Below, piece by piece: positions 1 through 8,415 of a stretch of DNA of 61,620 nt (the stretch's first letter is position 1; each line of letters opens with the position of its first letter). Made by a program: the position numbers and the translations under genes. The notes under the pieces are model-generated. The model worked only from the letters and a program-made list of their open reading frames with translations, was not told the DNA's origin and did not search any database. Source of the DNA: Saccharothrix coeruleofusca (GTDB taxonomy: Bacteria > Actinomycetota > Actinomycetes > Mycobacteriales > Pseudonocardiaceae); assembly GCF_014648515.1 (NCBI RefSeq), contig NZ_BMRG01000002.1, positions 524,538 through 586,157 of the forward strand. The letters are read 5' to 3'.

Positions 1-279
1 CTCGTCCTCGACGGTGCCGTCGGCCAGCACCCGCGCGCCGTAGCTGATGCCCGCCACGACCACCGTGTCGGCCTCGGCCAGCAGTTCCAGCCCGTGGTCG
101 GGGGTGACCGTGAACCCCGATGAGCTGCGCACCGGCCTCGCCCCCGGCGTGCACACCCGCACCCGGTACAGCCGCCGATCCCGGTCGTCCCGCGCCGCGT
201 TGAAGATCTGCGGCGGCGTGCCGAGGTCGAAGCCGACGACCTGGTCCAGCGCGAGGACGGCCACCTGGTGCGGTCTCAT
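1..279 (-). CDS. GlxA-type (DJ-1/PfpI domain) AraC-family transcriptional regulator, 3' end cut off by window
   Basis: This gene runs off the left edge; 93 codons of the N-terminus are present. It starts at the ATG at 279 and reads MRPHQVAVLALDQVVGFDLG. Opening with a short beta strand and 'DQVVGFDLGTPPQIFNAA' is typical of the DJ-1/PfpI sensor half of GlxA-like AraC regulators. The later stretch 'LLAEADTVVVAGI' fits the strand before the nucleophile elbow. The DNA-binding half would lie outside the window. It is divergent from the MFS transporter at 351, with 71 bp between, so it may regulate that gene. The family call rests on the N-terminal domain only. Confidence 0.72.
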   Translation of the reverse strand, partial: MRPHQVAVLALDQVVGFDLGTPPQIFNAARDDRDRRLYRVRVCTPGARPVRSSSGFTVTPDHGLELLAEADTVVVAGISYGARVLADGTVEDE

Positions 280-350
280 GGCCGGATACTTTCACATAAT
301 GGCCAACGGGCCACTTCCCCGAACGCGGGCCCATCGCGCACGCTTCGGTC

Positions 351-1619
351 GTGACGAGGAGCAAGCAGAACTGGGCGTGGGTGGTCGCGGGCGTGGCGTT
401 CGTCGCCCTGGTGGGCGCGGCGGGCTTCCGGGCCGCCCCCGGCGCGTTGATCGAACCGCTGCAGCGCGAGTTCGGCTGGTCCACCAGCACCATCGGCCTG
501 GCCGTCTCGACCAACCTGCTGCTGTTCGGCCTGACCGCGCCGTTCGCCGCCGCCCTCATGGAGCGCTTCGGCGTGCGCGTGGTCGTCGCCTGCGCGCTGA
601 CCCTGGTCGCGGTCGGCAGCGGGCTGACGGTGTTCATGACCAGCAGCTGGCAGCTGGTGCTGTGCTGGGGCGTGCTGGTCGGCCTGGGCACCGGGTCGAT
701 GGCGCTGGCGTTCGTCGCCACCATCACCGGCCGCTGGTTCGTCAAGCACCGCGGCCTGGTCACCGGCGTGCTCACCGCGGGCGGGGCCACCGGCCAGCTG
801 GTGTTCCTGCCGCTGGTCGCCTCGATGGCCGAGTCCTCCGGCTGGCGCACCGCGTCGCTGGTGGTGTCCTGCGCCGCCCTCGCCGTGGTCCCGCTGGCAC
901 TGCTGCTGCTCCGCGAGCACCCCGCCGACCTGGGCATCCCGCCCTACGGCGGCGACGAGGTGGTCCCCGTGCCGCCCGTGGGCACCGGCGCCGCCCGGCG
1001 CGCCGTCACCGCGCTGACCACCGCGGCCCGCACCGGCCCGTTCTGGTTCCTGGCCGCCGGTTTCGCCATCTGCGGCGCCACCACCAACGGCCTGGTCGGC
1101 ACCCACTTCATCCCGGCGGCGCACGACCACGGGATGCCCACCACCACCGCGGCGGGCCTGCTCGCGCTGGTGGGCGTCTTCGACATCGTGGGCACCGTGC
1201 TGTCCGGCTGGCTCACCGACCGCGTGGATCCGCGCCTGCTGCTGGCCGTCTACTACGCCCTGCGGGGCGCGTCGCTGCTGGTGCTGCCGCAGCTGTTCGG
1301 CGACCACGTGCAGCCGAGCATGCTGGTGTTCATCATCTTCTACGGCCTGGACTGGGTGGCCACCGTGCCGCCGACCGTGGCGCTGTGCCGGGAGGTGTTC
1401 GGCGCCTCCGGCGCCATCGTGTTCGGCTGGGTCTTCGCCTCGCACCAGGTCGGCGCGGCCATCGCGGCGACCGGCGCGGGCCTGGTCCGCGACCACCTCG
1501 GCGACTACGCCCCGGCCTGGTACGCCGCGGGGGTGCTCAGCATCGGCGCGGCGCTGCTGTCGGCGCGGGTGCGCAGGCCCTCACCGGTGGTCGAGCCGGT
1601 CGCGGTGGCGCGGGCGTGA
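351..1619 (+). CDS. Major facilitator superfamily transporter (oxalate/formate antiporter-like)
   Basis: A 422-residue protein with about twelve hydrophobic segments and no signal peptide, the size of a 12-TM MFS carrier in the cytoplasmic membrane. The first segment (WAWVVAGVAFVALVGAAGF) is followed by 'GALIEPLQREFGWS', the pattern of the OFA/monocarboxylate branch, whose members often begin this way. The loop between helices 2 and 3 (AALMERFGVRVVV) is a degenerate MFS signature. The central cytoplasmic linker is near residues 190-225. The substrate cannot be told. The start is GTG 351, as no other start precedes helix 1. It is probably controlled by the divergent GlxA-type regulator. Confidence 0.85.
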   Translation: MTRSKQNWAWVVAGVAFVALVGAAGFRAAPGALIEPLQREFGWSTSTIGLAVSTNLLLFGLTAPFAAALMERFGVRVVVACALTLVAVGSGLTVFMTSSWQLVLCWGVLVGLGTGSMALAFVATITGRWFVKHRGLVTGVLTAGGATGQLVFLPLVASMAESSGWRTASLVVSCAALAVVPLALLLLREHPADLGIPPYGGDEVVPVPPVGTGAARRAVTALTTAARTGPFWFLAAGFAICGATTNGLVGTHFIPAAHDHGMPTTTAAGLLALVGVFDIVGTVLSGWLTDRVDPRLLLAVYYALRGASLLVLPQLFGDHVQPSMLVFIIFYGLDWVATVPPTVALCREVFGASGAIVFGWVFASHQVGAAIAATGAGLVRDHLGDYAPAWYAAGVLSIGAALLSARVRRPSPVVEPVAVARA

Positions 1620-1691
1620 CCGGATCGGTAACCGGCACCACCCGAAGCGACGGCGTCCACGATGGACCCGGCGACTAGGCTCGCAACGGTG

Positions 1692-2300
1692 ATGGATCGC
1701 TTGGTGTGGATCGACTGCGAGATGACCGGGCTCGACCTGGGCAAGGACGCCCTGATCGAGATCGCGGCGCTGGTGACCGACGCGGAGCTCAACGTGCTCG
1801 GCGAGGGGGTCGACGTGGTGATCCACGCCGATGACACAGCGCTGGACGCGATGCCCGAGGTCGTGGTCCAGATGCACGCCAAGTCCGGCCTCACCGAGGA
1901 GGTGCGCCGGTCCACCACGACCCTGGCCGAGGCCGAGGCGATGGTGCTGGCCTACATCAAGCAGTGGGTGCCCGACCCGCGCACCGCGCCGCTGGCGGGC
2001 AACTCCATCGCCACCGACCGCGGGTTCATCGCGCGGGACATGCCGGAGCTGGACGCGCACCTGCACTACCGGATGGTCGACGTGTCGTCGATCAAGGAGC
2101 TGTGCAGGCGCTGGTACCCGCGGATCTACTACGCCCAGCCGGGCAAGGGCCTGGCCCACCGCGCGCTGGCCGACGTGCGCGAGTCGATCCGCGAGCTGGC
2201 CTACTACCGGCGCACCGCGTTCGTGCCCCAGCCGGGGCCGACCTCGGAGCAGGCGCAGGCCGTGGCCGCCGAACTGCTCGCCGCCGACCGGCCGGAATAG
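1692..2300 (+). CDS. orn: Oligoribonuclease (DEDDh 3'-5' exoribonuclease)
   Basis: Oligoribonuclease degrades 2-5-mer RNAs (nanoRNA, and pGpG from c-di-GMP turnover) to mononucleotides in the cytoplasm. The 202-residue protein has the usual family length. The DEDDh residues are visible: D8 and E10 in [11 protein letters not shown], the Asp of '[18 protein letters not shown]', and His/Asp of '[11 protein letters not shown]'. I chose ATG 1692, where the family's conserved start ([15 protein letters not shown]) begins. An in-frame GTG at 1662 would add ten unconserved residues. tRNA-His lies 61 bp downstream on the same strand. Confidence 0.96.
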   Translation: MDRLVWIDCEMTGLDLGKDALIEIAALVTDAELNVLGEGVDVVIHADDTALDAMPEVVVQMHAKSGLTEEVRRSTTTLAEAEAMVLAYIKQWVPDPRTAPLAGNSIATDRGFIARDMPELDAHLHYRMVDVSSIKELCRRWYPRIYYAQPGKGLAHRALADVRESIRELAYYRRTAFVPQPGPTSEQAQAVAAELLAADRPE

Positions 2301-2361
2301 GGTCGATTTCAGTCCCGGCGGGGTGGCACTGTATGCTTCTGCCGCCGGGTCAGCCGGTGAT

Positions 2362-2438
2362 GGTGGGTGTAGCTCAGCCGGTAGAGCACTGGGTTGTGAT
2401 CCCAGGTGTCGCGGGTTCAAGTCCCGTCACTCACCCCA
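2362..2438 (+). tRNA. tRNA-His (anticodon GTG)
   Basis: A complete cloverleaf can be drawn. The acceptor GTGGGTG (2363-2369) pairs with CACTCAC (2428-2434). The anticodon loop TTGTGAT sits on a CTGGG/CCCAG stem with anticodon GTG at 2396-2398. The T arm is GCGGG-TTCAAGT-CCCGT. G2362 faces discriminator C2435, giving the extra G-1:C73 pair diagnostic of tRNA-His. CCA is encoded (2436-2438). A -10-like TATGCT lies about 25 bp upstream. Confidence 0.97.
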
Positions 2439-2442
2439 GGCG

Positions 2443-2477
2443 AACGCCCCTCGGCCCTCGTGGCCGGGGGGCGTTTT
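2443..2477 (+). terminator. Rho-independent-type terminator after tRNA-His and just ahead of the ABC-F start
   Basis: AACGCCCCTCGGCC (2443-2456) pairs with GGCCGGGGGGCGTT (2462-2475) apart from one wobble pair, with loop CTCGT and a T run ending at 2477. It ends only 24 bases before the ABC-F start codon at 2502, so that gene seems to depend on read-through of this hairpin. Confidence 0.8.
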
Positions 2478-2501
2478 GTCACGTCGGAGGGGGTTTTCCA
2501 G

Positions 2502-4130
2502 GTGAGCGCCACGCTGGTCGCGAAGGACCTGGCCGCCGGGCACGGCGACCGGGTGCTGTTCTCCGGGCTGGACCTGGTGGTCGCCCCCGGCGACGTGGTG
2601 GGGCTGGTCGGCGTCAACGGCGCGGGCAAGTCCACCCTCCTGCGCACCCTCGCCGGGCTGCTCCCCGTGGAGCGAGGTGTGATTCGCCTCTCTCCCACGA
2701 CGGCGACCGTGGGGCACCTGCCGCAGGAACCGGACCGGCGGCCCGGCGAGACGGTGCGGCAGTTCCTGGCTCGCCGCACCGGCGTGGCCGCCGCGCAGGC
2801 GGAGCTGGACCGGGCCACCGAGGCGCTGACCGCGGGCGTGGACGAGGGCTACTCCGAGGCGCTGGAGCGGTGGCTGGCGCTGGGCGGGGCCGACCTGGCC
2901 GAGCGCGCCGAGGAGGTCGCCGCCGACCTGGGCCTGACCGTGGACCTCGACCAGCCGATGACCTCGCTGTCCGGCGGCCAGGCCGCCCGCGCGGGCATGG
3001 CCTCGCTGCTGCTCAGCCGCTACGACGTCTTCCTGCTCGACGAGCCGACCAACGACCTGGACCTGGACGGCCTGGCGCGGCTGGAGGCGTTCGTCACCGG
3101 CCTGCGCGCGGGCACCGTGCTGGTTTCGCACGACCGGGAGTTCCTGTCCCGCACCGTCACCCGCGTCGTCGAGCTGGACCTGGCGCAGCAGCAGGTGCGC
3201 ACCTACGGCGGCGGCTACGAGTCGTACTTGGAGGAGCGCGAGATCGCCCGGCGGCACGCGCGCGAGGACTACGAGGAGTACGCCACCACGCGGGCGGCCC
3301 TGGAGCAGCGCGCCCGCGCCCAGCGCGCGTGGATGGAGAAGGGCGTCAAGAACGCCCGCCGCAAGGCGTCGGACAACGACAAGATCGGCCGCAAGTTCCG
3401 CACCGAGGCCACCGAGAAGCAGGCCGCCAAGGCGCGGCAGACCGAGCGCCTCATCGAACGGCTGGACGAGGTGGAGGAGCCGCGCAAGGAGTGGGAGCTG
3501 CGGATGGAGATCGCCGCCGCGCCCCGCTCCGGCGCGGTCGTGGCGGTGCTGCGCGGGGCCGTGGTCACCCGCGGCTCGTTCACCCTCGGCCCGGTGGATC
3601 TCCAGGTCGACTGGGCCGACCGGATCGCCATCACCGGCGCGAACGGCGCGGGCAAGTCCACCCTGCTGGGCGCGCTGCTGGGGCGGGTGCCGCTGACCTC
3701 GGGCACCGCGTCGCTGGGCCCAGGCGTGGTGGTCGGCGAGATCGACCAGGCGCGCGGCCTGTTCCTGGGCGGGGAGCCGCTGGTGGACGCCTTCGGCGCG
3801 GCGGTGCCGGACATGGCGCCCGCCGACGTGCGGACCCTGCTGGCGAAGTTCGGCCTGAAGGCGGCCCACGTGCTGCGCCCCGCCGCGTCCCTGTCGCCGG
3901 GCGAGCGCACCCGCGCGGCGCTGGCGCTGCTCCAGGCGCGCGGGGTGAACCTGCTGGTGCTCGACGAGCCGACCAACCACCTGGACCTGCCCGCGATCGA
4001 GCAGCTGGAATCGGCCCTGGAGTCCTACACCGGCACGCTGCTGCTGGTCACCCACGACCGGCGGATGCTCGACGCGGTGCGCACGACCCGCCGCCTGGAG
4101 GTGGCGGCGGGTCGCGTCACGGACCGGTGA
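2502..4130 (+). CDS. ABC-F family ATPase (ribosome-associated, possible antibiotic resistance or translation factor)
   Basis: A 542-residue soluble protein with two ABC ATPase domains and no membrane segment, the ABC-F layout. These proteins bind the ribosomal E site and either displace antibiotics or help translation. Domain 1 has Walker A GVNGAGKST (near residue 40), signature LSGGQAARAG and Walker B FLLDEPTNDLDLDG. The linker (about 240-330) is rich in Arg, Lys and Glu. Domain 2 has TGANGAGKST, LSPGERTRAA and LVLDEPTNHLDLPA. The size and layout resemble mycobacterial Rv1473-type proteins. GTG 2502 is chosen because GGAGGGGG stands 8-15 bases upstream; the longer open frame would run back into the tRNA. 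The antibiotic specificity, if any, cannot be read. Confidence 0.9.
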   Translation: MSATLVAKDLAAGHGDRVLFSGLDLVVAPGDVVGLVGVNGAGKSTLLRTLAGLLPVERGVIRLSPTTATVGHLPQEPDRRPGETVRQFLARRTGVAAAQAELDRATEALTAGVDEGYSEALERWLALGGADLAERAEEVAADLGLTVDLDQPMTSLSGGQAARAGMASLLLSRYDVFLLDEPTNDLDLDGLARLEAFVTGLRAGTVLVSHDREFLSRTVTRVVELDLAQQQVRTYGGGYESYLEEREIARRHAREDYEEYATTRAALEQRARAQRAWMEKGVKNARRKASDNDKIGRKFRTEATEKQAAKARQTERLIERLDEVEEPRKEWELRMEIAAAPRSGAVVAVLRGAVVTRGSFTLGPVDLQVDWADRIAITGANGAGKSTLLGALLGRVPLTSGTASLGPGVVVGEIDQARGLFLGGEPLVDAFGAAVPDMAPADVRTLLAKFGLKAAHVLRPAASLSPGERTRAALALLQARGVNLLVLDEPTNHLDLPAIEQLESALESYTGTLLLVTHDRRMLDAVRTTRRLEVAAGRVTDR

Positions 4131-4142
4131 TCCCCCGCGCTG

Positions 4143-5333
4143 TCAGCGGTTGCCCTTGACCCACTGGTCCCACGGGACCTGCCAGTCGCCGAAGCCGTCC
4201 CACGCCTCCAGCCGGGGGCCGCCGGAGTTGGTCACCACGACGACGTCGCCCTGCTTGGCGTTGTCGAAGACCCACTTGGCGTTCTCCGGGGACAGGTTCA
4301 GGCAGCCGTGGCTGACGTTGCGGTGGCCCTGGTCGCCCACCGACCACGGCGCGCTGTGGAAGAAGATGCCGCTGTTGGACATGCGCACCGCCCAGTCCAC
4401 CGGGGTGACGTAGCCGCCCGCTTCCAGCGACAGGCCGTAGGTGCGCGAGTCCATGACCATGTTGGAGTGCTTCTCGGTGAGCACGTAGGTGCCCACCGGG
4501 GTGGGGTTCTGCGCATCGCCCATGGAGGTCGGCATGGTGCGCACGACCTGGCCGTTGACCTTGGTGACGACCTGGTGGGTCTGCCCGTCGGCCTCGTGGA
4601 TCACCGCGTCGCCGATCGTGGTGGTGACGTGCCGGTCCTCCTGGCCGTAGATGCCGTTGCCCACGTGCTTGCCGTAGATGCGGGCGTCGATGGTCACCTT
4701 GGTGCCCGGCGTCCAGAAGTTCTGCGGCCGCCAGTGCACCTCCTTCTCGTTGAACCAGTAGAAGGCGCCCTCGACCTTGGGCTCGGTGGTGATGGAGATC
4801 ATGGACTCGACGGCGGCCTTGTCCGCGATCGGCTCGTCGAAGTAGAACCCGAGCGGCTGGCCGACGCCGACCGTGGTGCCGTCGAGCGGGTTGATCGACA
4901 GGAAGGTCAGCGTGCGCGGCTTGACCGTGGTGAAGGTCGAGGTCTTGGTGACGGGCTTGCCGTCGGAGCCCTGGCCGGTCACTGAGAGGGTGTACCGCTT
5001 CTCGTAGCCGAGCGACTCGGTGTTGGTCCACTGCAGACCGTCCGGGCTGAGCTGCCCGGAGACCGCCTTGCCCTCGGCGTTGGTGAGCGAGACCTCGGTC
5101 AGCTTGCCGTCGGCGGCGGTGGCCACCACGGGCAGGCCCGGCGCCACGTCCACGGCCTGGTCGGTGACGCCCAGGCTGAGCGACACCGGCTTGGCCGGTG
5201 GGGCGGACGAGGTCTCGACGGGCCCCGCCCCGTCGGACCCGCCTGCTCCGCCGGAAGAGCACGCTGTGACCAACGTCGCAACAATTCCCAGCGCGGCGAT
5301 CCGCAGCGCCCCCCTGTTGCCCAACATGTTCAT
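4143..5333 (-). CDS. L,D-transpeptidase lipoprotein (Ig-like domains plus YkuD catalytic domain)
   Basis: A 396-residue exported lipoprotein that makes 3-3 peptidoglycan cross-links in the cell wall. The signal peptide ends in a lipobox, LVTAC, followed by a Ser/Gly/Pro-rich linker. Two beta-rich Ig-like domains (about 45-250) precede the YkuD domain. The catalytic residues are H326 (FFHSAP), H342 and C344 in SHGCLNLSPENA, and a C-terminal tail rich in Trp follows. The layout matches actinobacterial LdtMt2-type enzymes. The start is ATG 5333; ATG 5327 is equally possible. It is convergent with the ABC-F gene, with only 12 bases between the stops. Confidence 0.93.
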   Translation of the reverse strand: MNMLGNRGALRIAALGIVATLVTACSSGGAGGSDGAGPVETSSAPPAKPVSLSLGVTDQAVDVAPGLPVVATAADGKLTEVSLTNAEGKAVSGQLSPDGLQWTNTESLGYEKRYTLSVTGQGSDGKPVTKTSTFTTVKPRTLTFLSINPLDGTTVGVGQPLGFYFDEPIADKAAVESMISITTEPKVEGAFYWFNEKEVHWRPQNFWTPGTKVTIDARIYGKHVGNGIYGQEDRHVTTTIGDAVIHEADGQTHQVVTKVNGQVVRTMPTSMGDAQNPTPVGTYVLTEKHSNMVMDSRTYGLSLEAGGYVTPVDWAVRMSNSGIFFHSAPWSVGDQGHRNVSHGCLNLSPENAKWVFDNAKQGDVVVVTNSGGPRLEAWDGFGDWQVPWDQWVKGNR

Positions 5334-5392
5334 CCCCGTTCCGTCCACTCCACGTCCCCGACTACTAGGAGCACCTGCACACCATCGGTTCA

Positions 5393-5414
5393 GCGTCCCC
5401 CGTCTAGGGGACGC
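5393..5414. other. Short perfect hairpin upstream of the L,D-transpeptidase gene
   Basis: GCGTCCCC (5393-5400), loop CGTCTA, and GGGGACGC (5407-5414) form an 8-bp inverted repeat about 60-80 bases upstream of the transpeptidase start. It could be an operator or leader structure. There is no T run, so a terminator is less likely. Confidence 0.35.
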
Positions 5415-5568
5415 CCCAAGGGTTGACGACGTTGCTCGGGATGCTGGATCGTTATCCCGCGAAGTTCCCCCCGGTTCGGGTGGTCGCACCCGCCCTGACC
5501 AGGCGATTGGGAGCTGCGGAGGACGCTGTGCTAATGTTCTCCACGTCGGACGGAGCAAGACAGTCCAA

Positions 5569-5641
<73 letters not shown>

Positions 5642-5646
5642 CTCCA

Positions 5647-5688
5647 CGATGAGGCGGTCACCATTCCGGTGACCGCCTCATCGCTTTT
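5647..5688 (+). terminator. Strong terminator of tRNA-Lys
   Basis: The 16-base arm CGATGAGGCGGTCACC (5647-5662) pairs perfectly with 5668-5683 across the loop ATTCC and is followed by CTTTT. Confidence 0.9.
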
Positions 5689-5901
5689 ACTGGCACTTTT
5701 GTCGCCCATGGGCGCTCGAGTCCGATTGGTCCGAACCGACCCGAGCAGGCTCAGCCGATCGCAGGTGCCGAGGCGCGGTTCCGATGCACTGATCGATCGA
5801 ATTCCGGTGCGGTTGGTGTGGTTCTCCGGCCACACCGCCGTGACGGCGCTCTCCCCGCCGTACGGTCGTCTCCGTCCTACTGGCGTCGCGCGGGGGGTGC
5901 C

Positions 5902-8055
5902 ATGGCCGAGGCGGGCGGCAAGCGGTGGACACCACCACCGAATGTGACGAACACCTTGTCGGGGACAGCCGGTGCCGCGCTCCAAGCCGGCGTCGTGCAC
6001 GGAGGCGTGCACTTCCACCACGATCCACCCCCGTCTCCGGTCGTTCCCCGGCAATTGCTCGCGGCACCCGCTCATTTCACCAACCGGGATGGGGAAGCGG
6101 CCGAGCTCGACGATGCCCTGGCACGGTCGCTGCATGGTGGAGAACGCATGGTGACCGTGCTGAGCGGGCCGGGCGGCGTCGGCAAGACCGCGCTGGCCCT
6201 GCACTGGGCGCACAGGACGCGGGACCGGTTCCACGACGGCCAGCTGTACGTCGACCTCGCGGGCTTCAGCGGCGACCAGCCCGTGCCGCCCGACGAGGCG
6301 CTAGGCCTGTTCCTGCGCAGCCTGGGTGTCCCACCCGGCCGCGTCCCGGTGGAACTCGTCGAGCAGGCCGCGCTCTACCGGTCGTTGACCGCGGACAAGG
6401 CCCTGCTCGTTCTGCTCGACAACGCGTTCTCCGCGGCTCAGGTGCGGCCGCTGATACCCGGCTCCGCGACCAGCGCGGTGGTGGTGACCAGCCGCAGCAG
6501 GCTGACCGGGTTGGTGGCCGACGGTGCCCGCTTGGTCGACATAGGGCCGTTGACGGCCTCTTCATCGGTGCGACTGCTGGACAGAGCGGTGGGCGGCACG
6601 AGAGTCAGCGAGGAGCAGGACCGCGCACGGGCGCTCGTCGTCATGTGCGGCGGTCTGCCGATCGCGGTCCGCGTGGCCGCGGCCAGGCTGGCGGCCAGGC
6701 CCCGGTGGTCGGTCAAGCGGGTGGTCGCCGAGCTGAGCGACGAACGCGGTCGGCTCTCGGTGCTATCCCCGTCGCACGAGCTGTCCGTGCAAACCACGTT
6801 CGACCTGTCCTACCGCGCGCTGCACCCATCCGCCGCGGCGCTGTACCGCCGCTTGGCGCTGCACCCAGGACACGATTTCGGCTCCTCGATAGCGCTGTCG
6901 GTGCTCGACGACGGTGCGGGGGCCGCGCTGGAGGAACTGGTGGAGGGAAGCCTCGTGGAGGAGATCAAGGAGGACCGCTACCGCTTCCACGACCTGCTGC
7001 GGTTGCACGCGCGGGAGAAGGCCACCGCGGAGGACGGCGACGACGAGCGCGCCCGAACCGTGCGGCGGATCGCCGAGTGGTACCTGGCCGGAGCGCAGGC
7101 CGCGGACCGCGTGGTCACGCCGCATCGGCGGCGGCTGCCCTACGAGTTCGCCGACCCGCCGCCGGTTGACGTCCCCTCCTTCACTGGATCCGAAGCGGCG
7201 TTGGCCTGGCTGGAGACCGAGCGGGCGAACCTGATCGCGACGGGCCGCGAAGCACTGGCACACGGGTGGCCGCGACTGGCTTGGCAGCTCTGCGACGTGC
7301 TGTGGCCCCTCCTGCTGCACCACAAGCACTACCGCGACCGCTTGGGGATCTACGAGTGCGGTGTCGAGGCCGCTCGTCGGTGGGGCGACCGGTTCGCCGA
7401 GGCGGACATGCTCAAGCGCTTGGGCTTGGCGTGCAGCACGCTGCGCCGCTTCGAAGAGGCTGAGGAGCACTTCCTGGCCTCGGAGGCGTGCGCGAACGCC
7501 ATCGGCGACCGGCGCGGCGCCATCGACGCGCGCGAGGGCATCGCGCTGCTGAGGCTGGACCGCGGTCAGCTCGCCGACGCGGTCGCCCGATTCGGGGAAC
7601 TGGTGCGCGACAACCGCGAACTCGGCGCCGACCGCGCCTTGGCGCTCACCCTGATCACGTTCGGCCGCACCCTCGCCAAGGTGGGCCGTGCGGCGGAAGC
7701 TTTGGCGGCCCTGCGCGAGGCGGACGAGCTGATGGCCGCGCTCCCCGAACCGGACCCGTACAACTCGGCGCGAGTGACCGTCGCCCAAGCCGAGGTACAC
7801 CTCGGCGCGGACGAGGTGAGGTTGGCGGCCGAGGTGGGGCACCGGGCGTTGCAAGCCATGCGGCAGCTGGGTTCCGACCACGGCATGGCGCAGGCGCACG
7901 AGGTGCTGGCAGAGGCCGCTCACCGGTCCGGCTCGGCCGACGGAGCCGCAGAGCACTGGCAACAGGCCCTGCGGCTCCTCACCAAGATCGGCTCGTCACG
8001 CGCCGCCCACGTCGAGCAGCGGCTGCGCGCGCTGGAACCACCCACAGGCGGGTGA
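5902..8055 (+). CDS. STAND/NLR-type NB-ARC ATPase with TPR repeats and an N-terminal amyloid-like motif
   Basis: A 717-residue cytoplasmic STAND NTPase. Domains in order: a low-complexity N-terminus with LQAGVVHGGVHFH at residues 27-39; an NB-ARC core with P-loop GPGGVGKT (89-96), Walker B ALLVLLDNA, a VVVTSRSR sensor strand and GGLPIAVRV (GLPL motif); a winged helix; an MHD-like RFHDLLRLHARE; then TPR repeats to the end. NB-ARC proteins oligomerise when the repeats sense a ligand. The N-terminal motif resembles the RHIM-like bacterial amyloid signalling motifs that NLRs use to seed a partner effector. The start is ATG 5902; no DNA-binding domain is present, unlike the SARP at 9826. The last 60 bases overlap the convergent gene ending at 7996. 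Confidence 0.85.
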   Translation: MAEAGGKRWTPPPNVTNTLSGTAGAALQAGVVHGGVHFHHDPPPSPVVPRQLLAAPAHFTNRDGEAAELDDALARSLHGGERMVTVLSGPGGVGKTALALHWAHRTRDRFHDGQLYVDLAGFSGDQPVPPDEALGLFLRSLGVPPGRVPVELVEQAALYRSLTADKALLVLLDNAFSAAQVRPLIPGSATSAVVVTSRSRLTGLVADGARLVDIGPLTASSSVRLLDRAVGGTRVSEEQDRARALVVMCGGLPIAVRVAAARLAARPRWSVKRVVAELSDERGRLSVLSPSHELSVQTTFDLSYRALHPSAAALYRRLALHPGHDFGSSIALSVLDDGAGAALEELVEGSLVEEIKEDRYRFHDLLRLHAREKATAEDGDDERARTVRRIAEWYLAGAQAADRVVTPHRRRLPYEFADPPPVDVPSFTGSEAALAWLETERANLIATGREALAHGWPRLAWQLCDVLWPLLLHHKHYRDRLGIYECGVEAARRWGDRFAEADMLKRLGLACSTLRRFEEAEEHFLASEACANAIGDRRGAIDAREGIALLRLDRGQLADAVARFGELVRDNRELGADRALALTLITFGRTLAKVGRAAEALAALREADELMAALPEPDPYNSARVTVAQAEVHLGADEVRLAAEVGHRALQAMRQLGSDHGMAQAHEVLAEAAHRSGSADGAAEHWQQALRLLTKIGSSRAAHVEQRLRALEPPTGG

Positions 8056-8415
8056 ACTCGCGGTCCGGTGCGTCGGGCACCACAGCGGCAACCCATGCCG
8101 CCGCAGCAGTGCGAGGTCGAGCCGCGCCGTCCACCAGGCGTAGAGCGACTCGATGGCGGAGCCGACCGCGTCACCCCACGACAGGCACGACGAAGTGGTG
8201 ACCCGGTCCAGTTCCATCACCTGCTGCCCGCTCCTCACGACCAACCGCCCCTCCGACACCACGACGATCAACGCGGCGAAGGGGTTGCGGCGTGCCAAAG
8301 AGCACAGCAAGTCCATCTCCGCTTTCTCGGGCGCGGCACAGAGGACGACGTCCGCGAGGCCGTCACCGGTGTGGTCCGCTGCCCTCCACCACACGAGGGG
8401 ACCGGTCAAGGCCAT
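7996..8415 (-). CDS. Conserved-looking hypothetical protein coupled to the glycerophosphotransferase-like gene
   Basis: A 139-residue protein I do not recognise. It begins MALTGPLVWWRAADHTGDG and contains short hydrophobic strands (FAALIVVVSEGRLVV) and an aromatic helix (SLYAWWTARLDLALL). It has no signal peptide or clear motif. Its ATG overlaps the stop of the upstream gene (ATGGCCTTGA), an arrangement that implies translational coupling and is the main reason to accept it. The 3' end overlaps the convergent NLR gene by 60 bases, so the true end or reality of the gene could be questioned. Confidence 0.6.
   Translation of the reverse strand: MALTGPLVWWRAADHTGDGLADVVLCAAPEKAEMDLLCSLARRNPFAALIVVVSEGRLVVRSGQQVMELDRVTTSSCLSWGDAVGSAIESLYAWWTARLDLALLRRHGLPLWCPTHRTASSPACGWFQRAQPLLDVGGA

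Noticed and set aside
1964-4159. 731-codon plus-strand frame across orn, tRNA-His and the ABC-F gene
   Set aside because: It runs through a tRNA gene and reads Gly/Arg/Pro-rich nonsense; other frames carry the real proteins.
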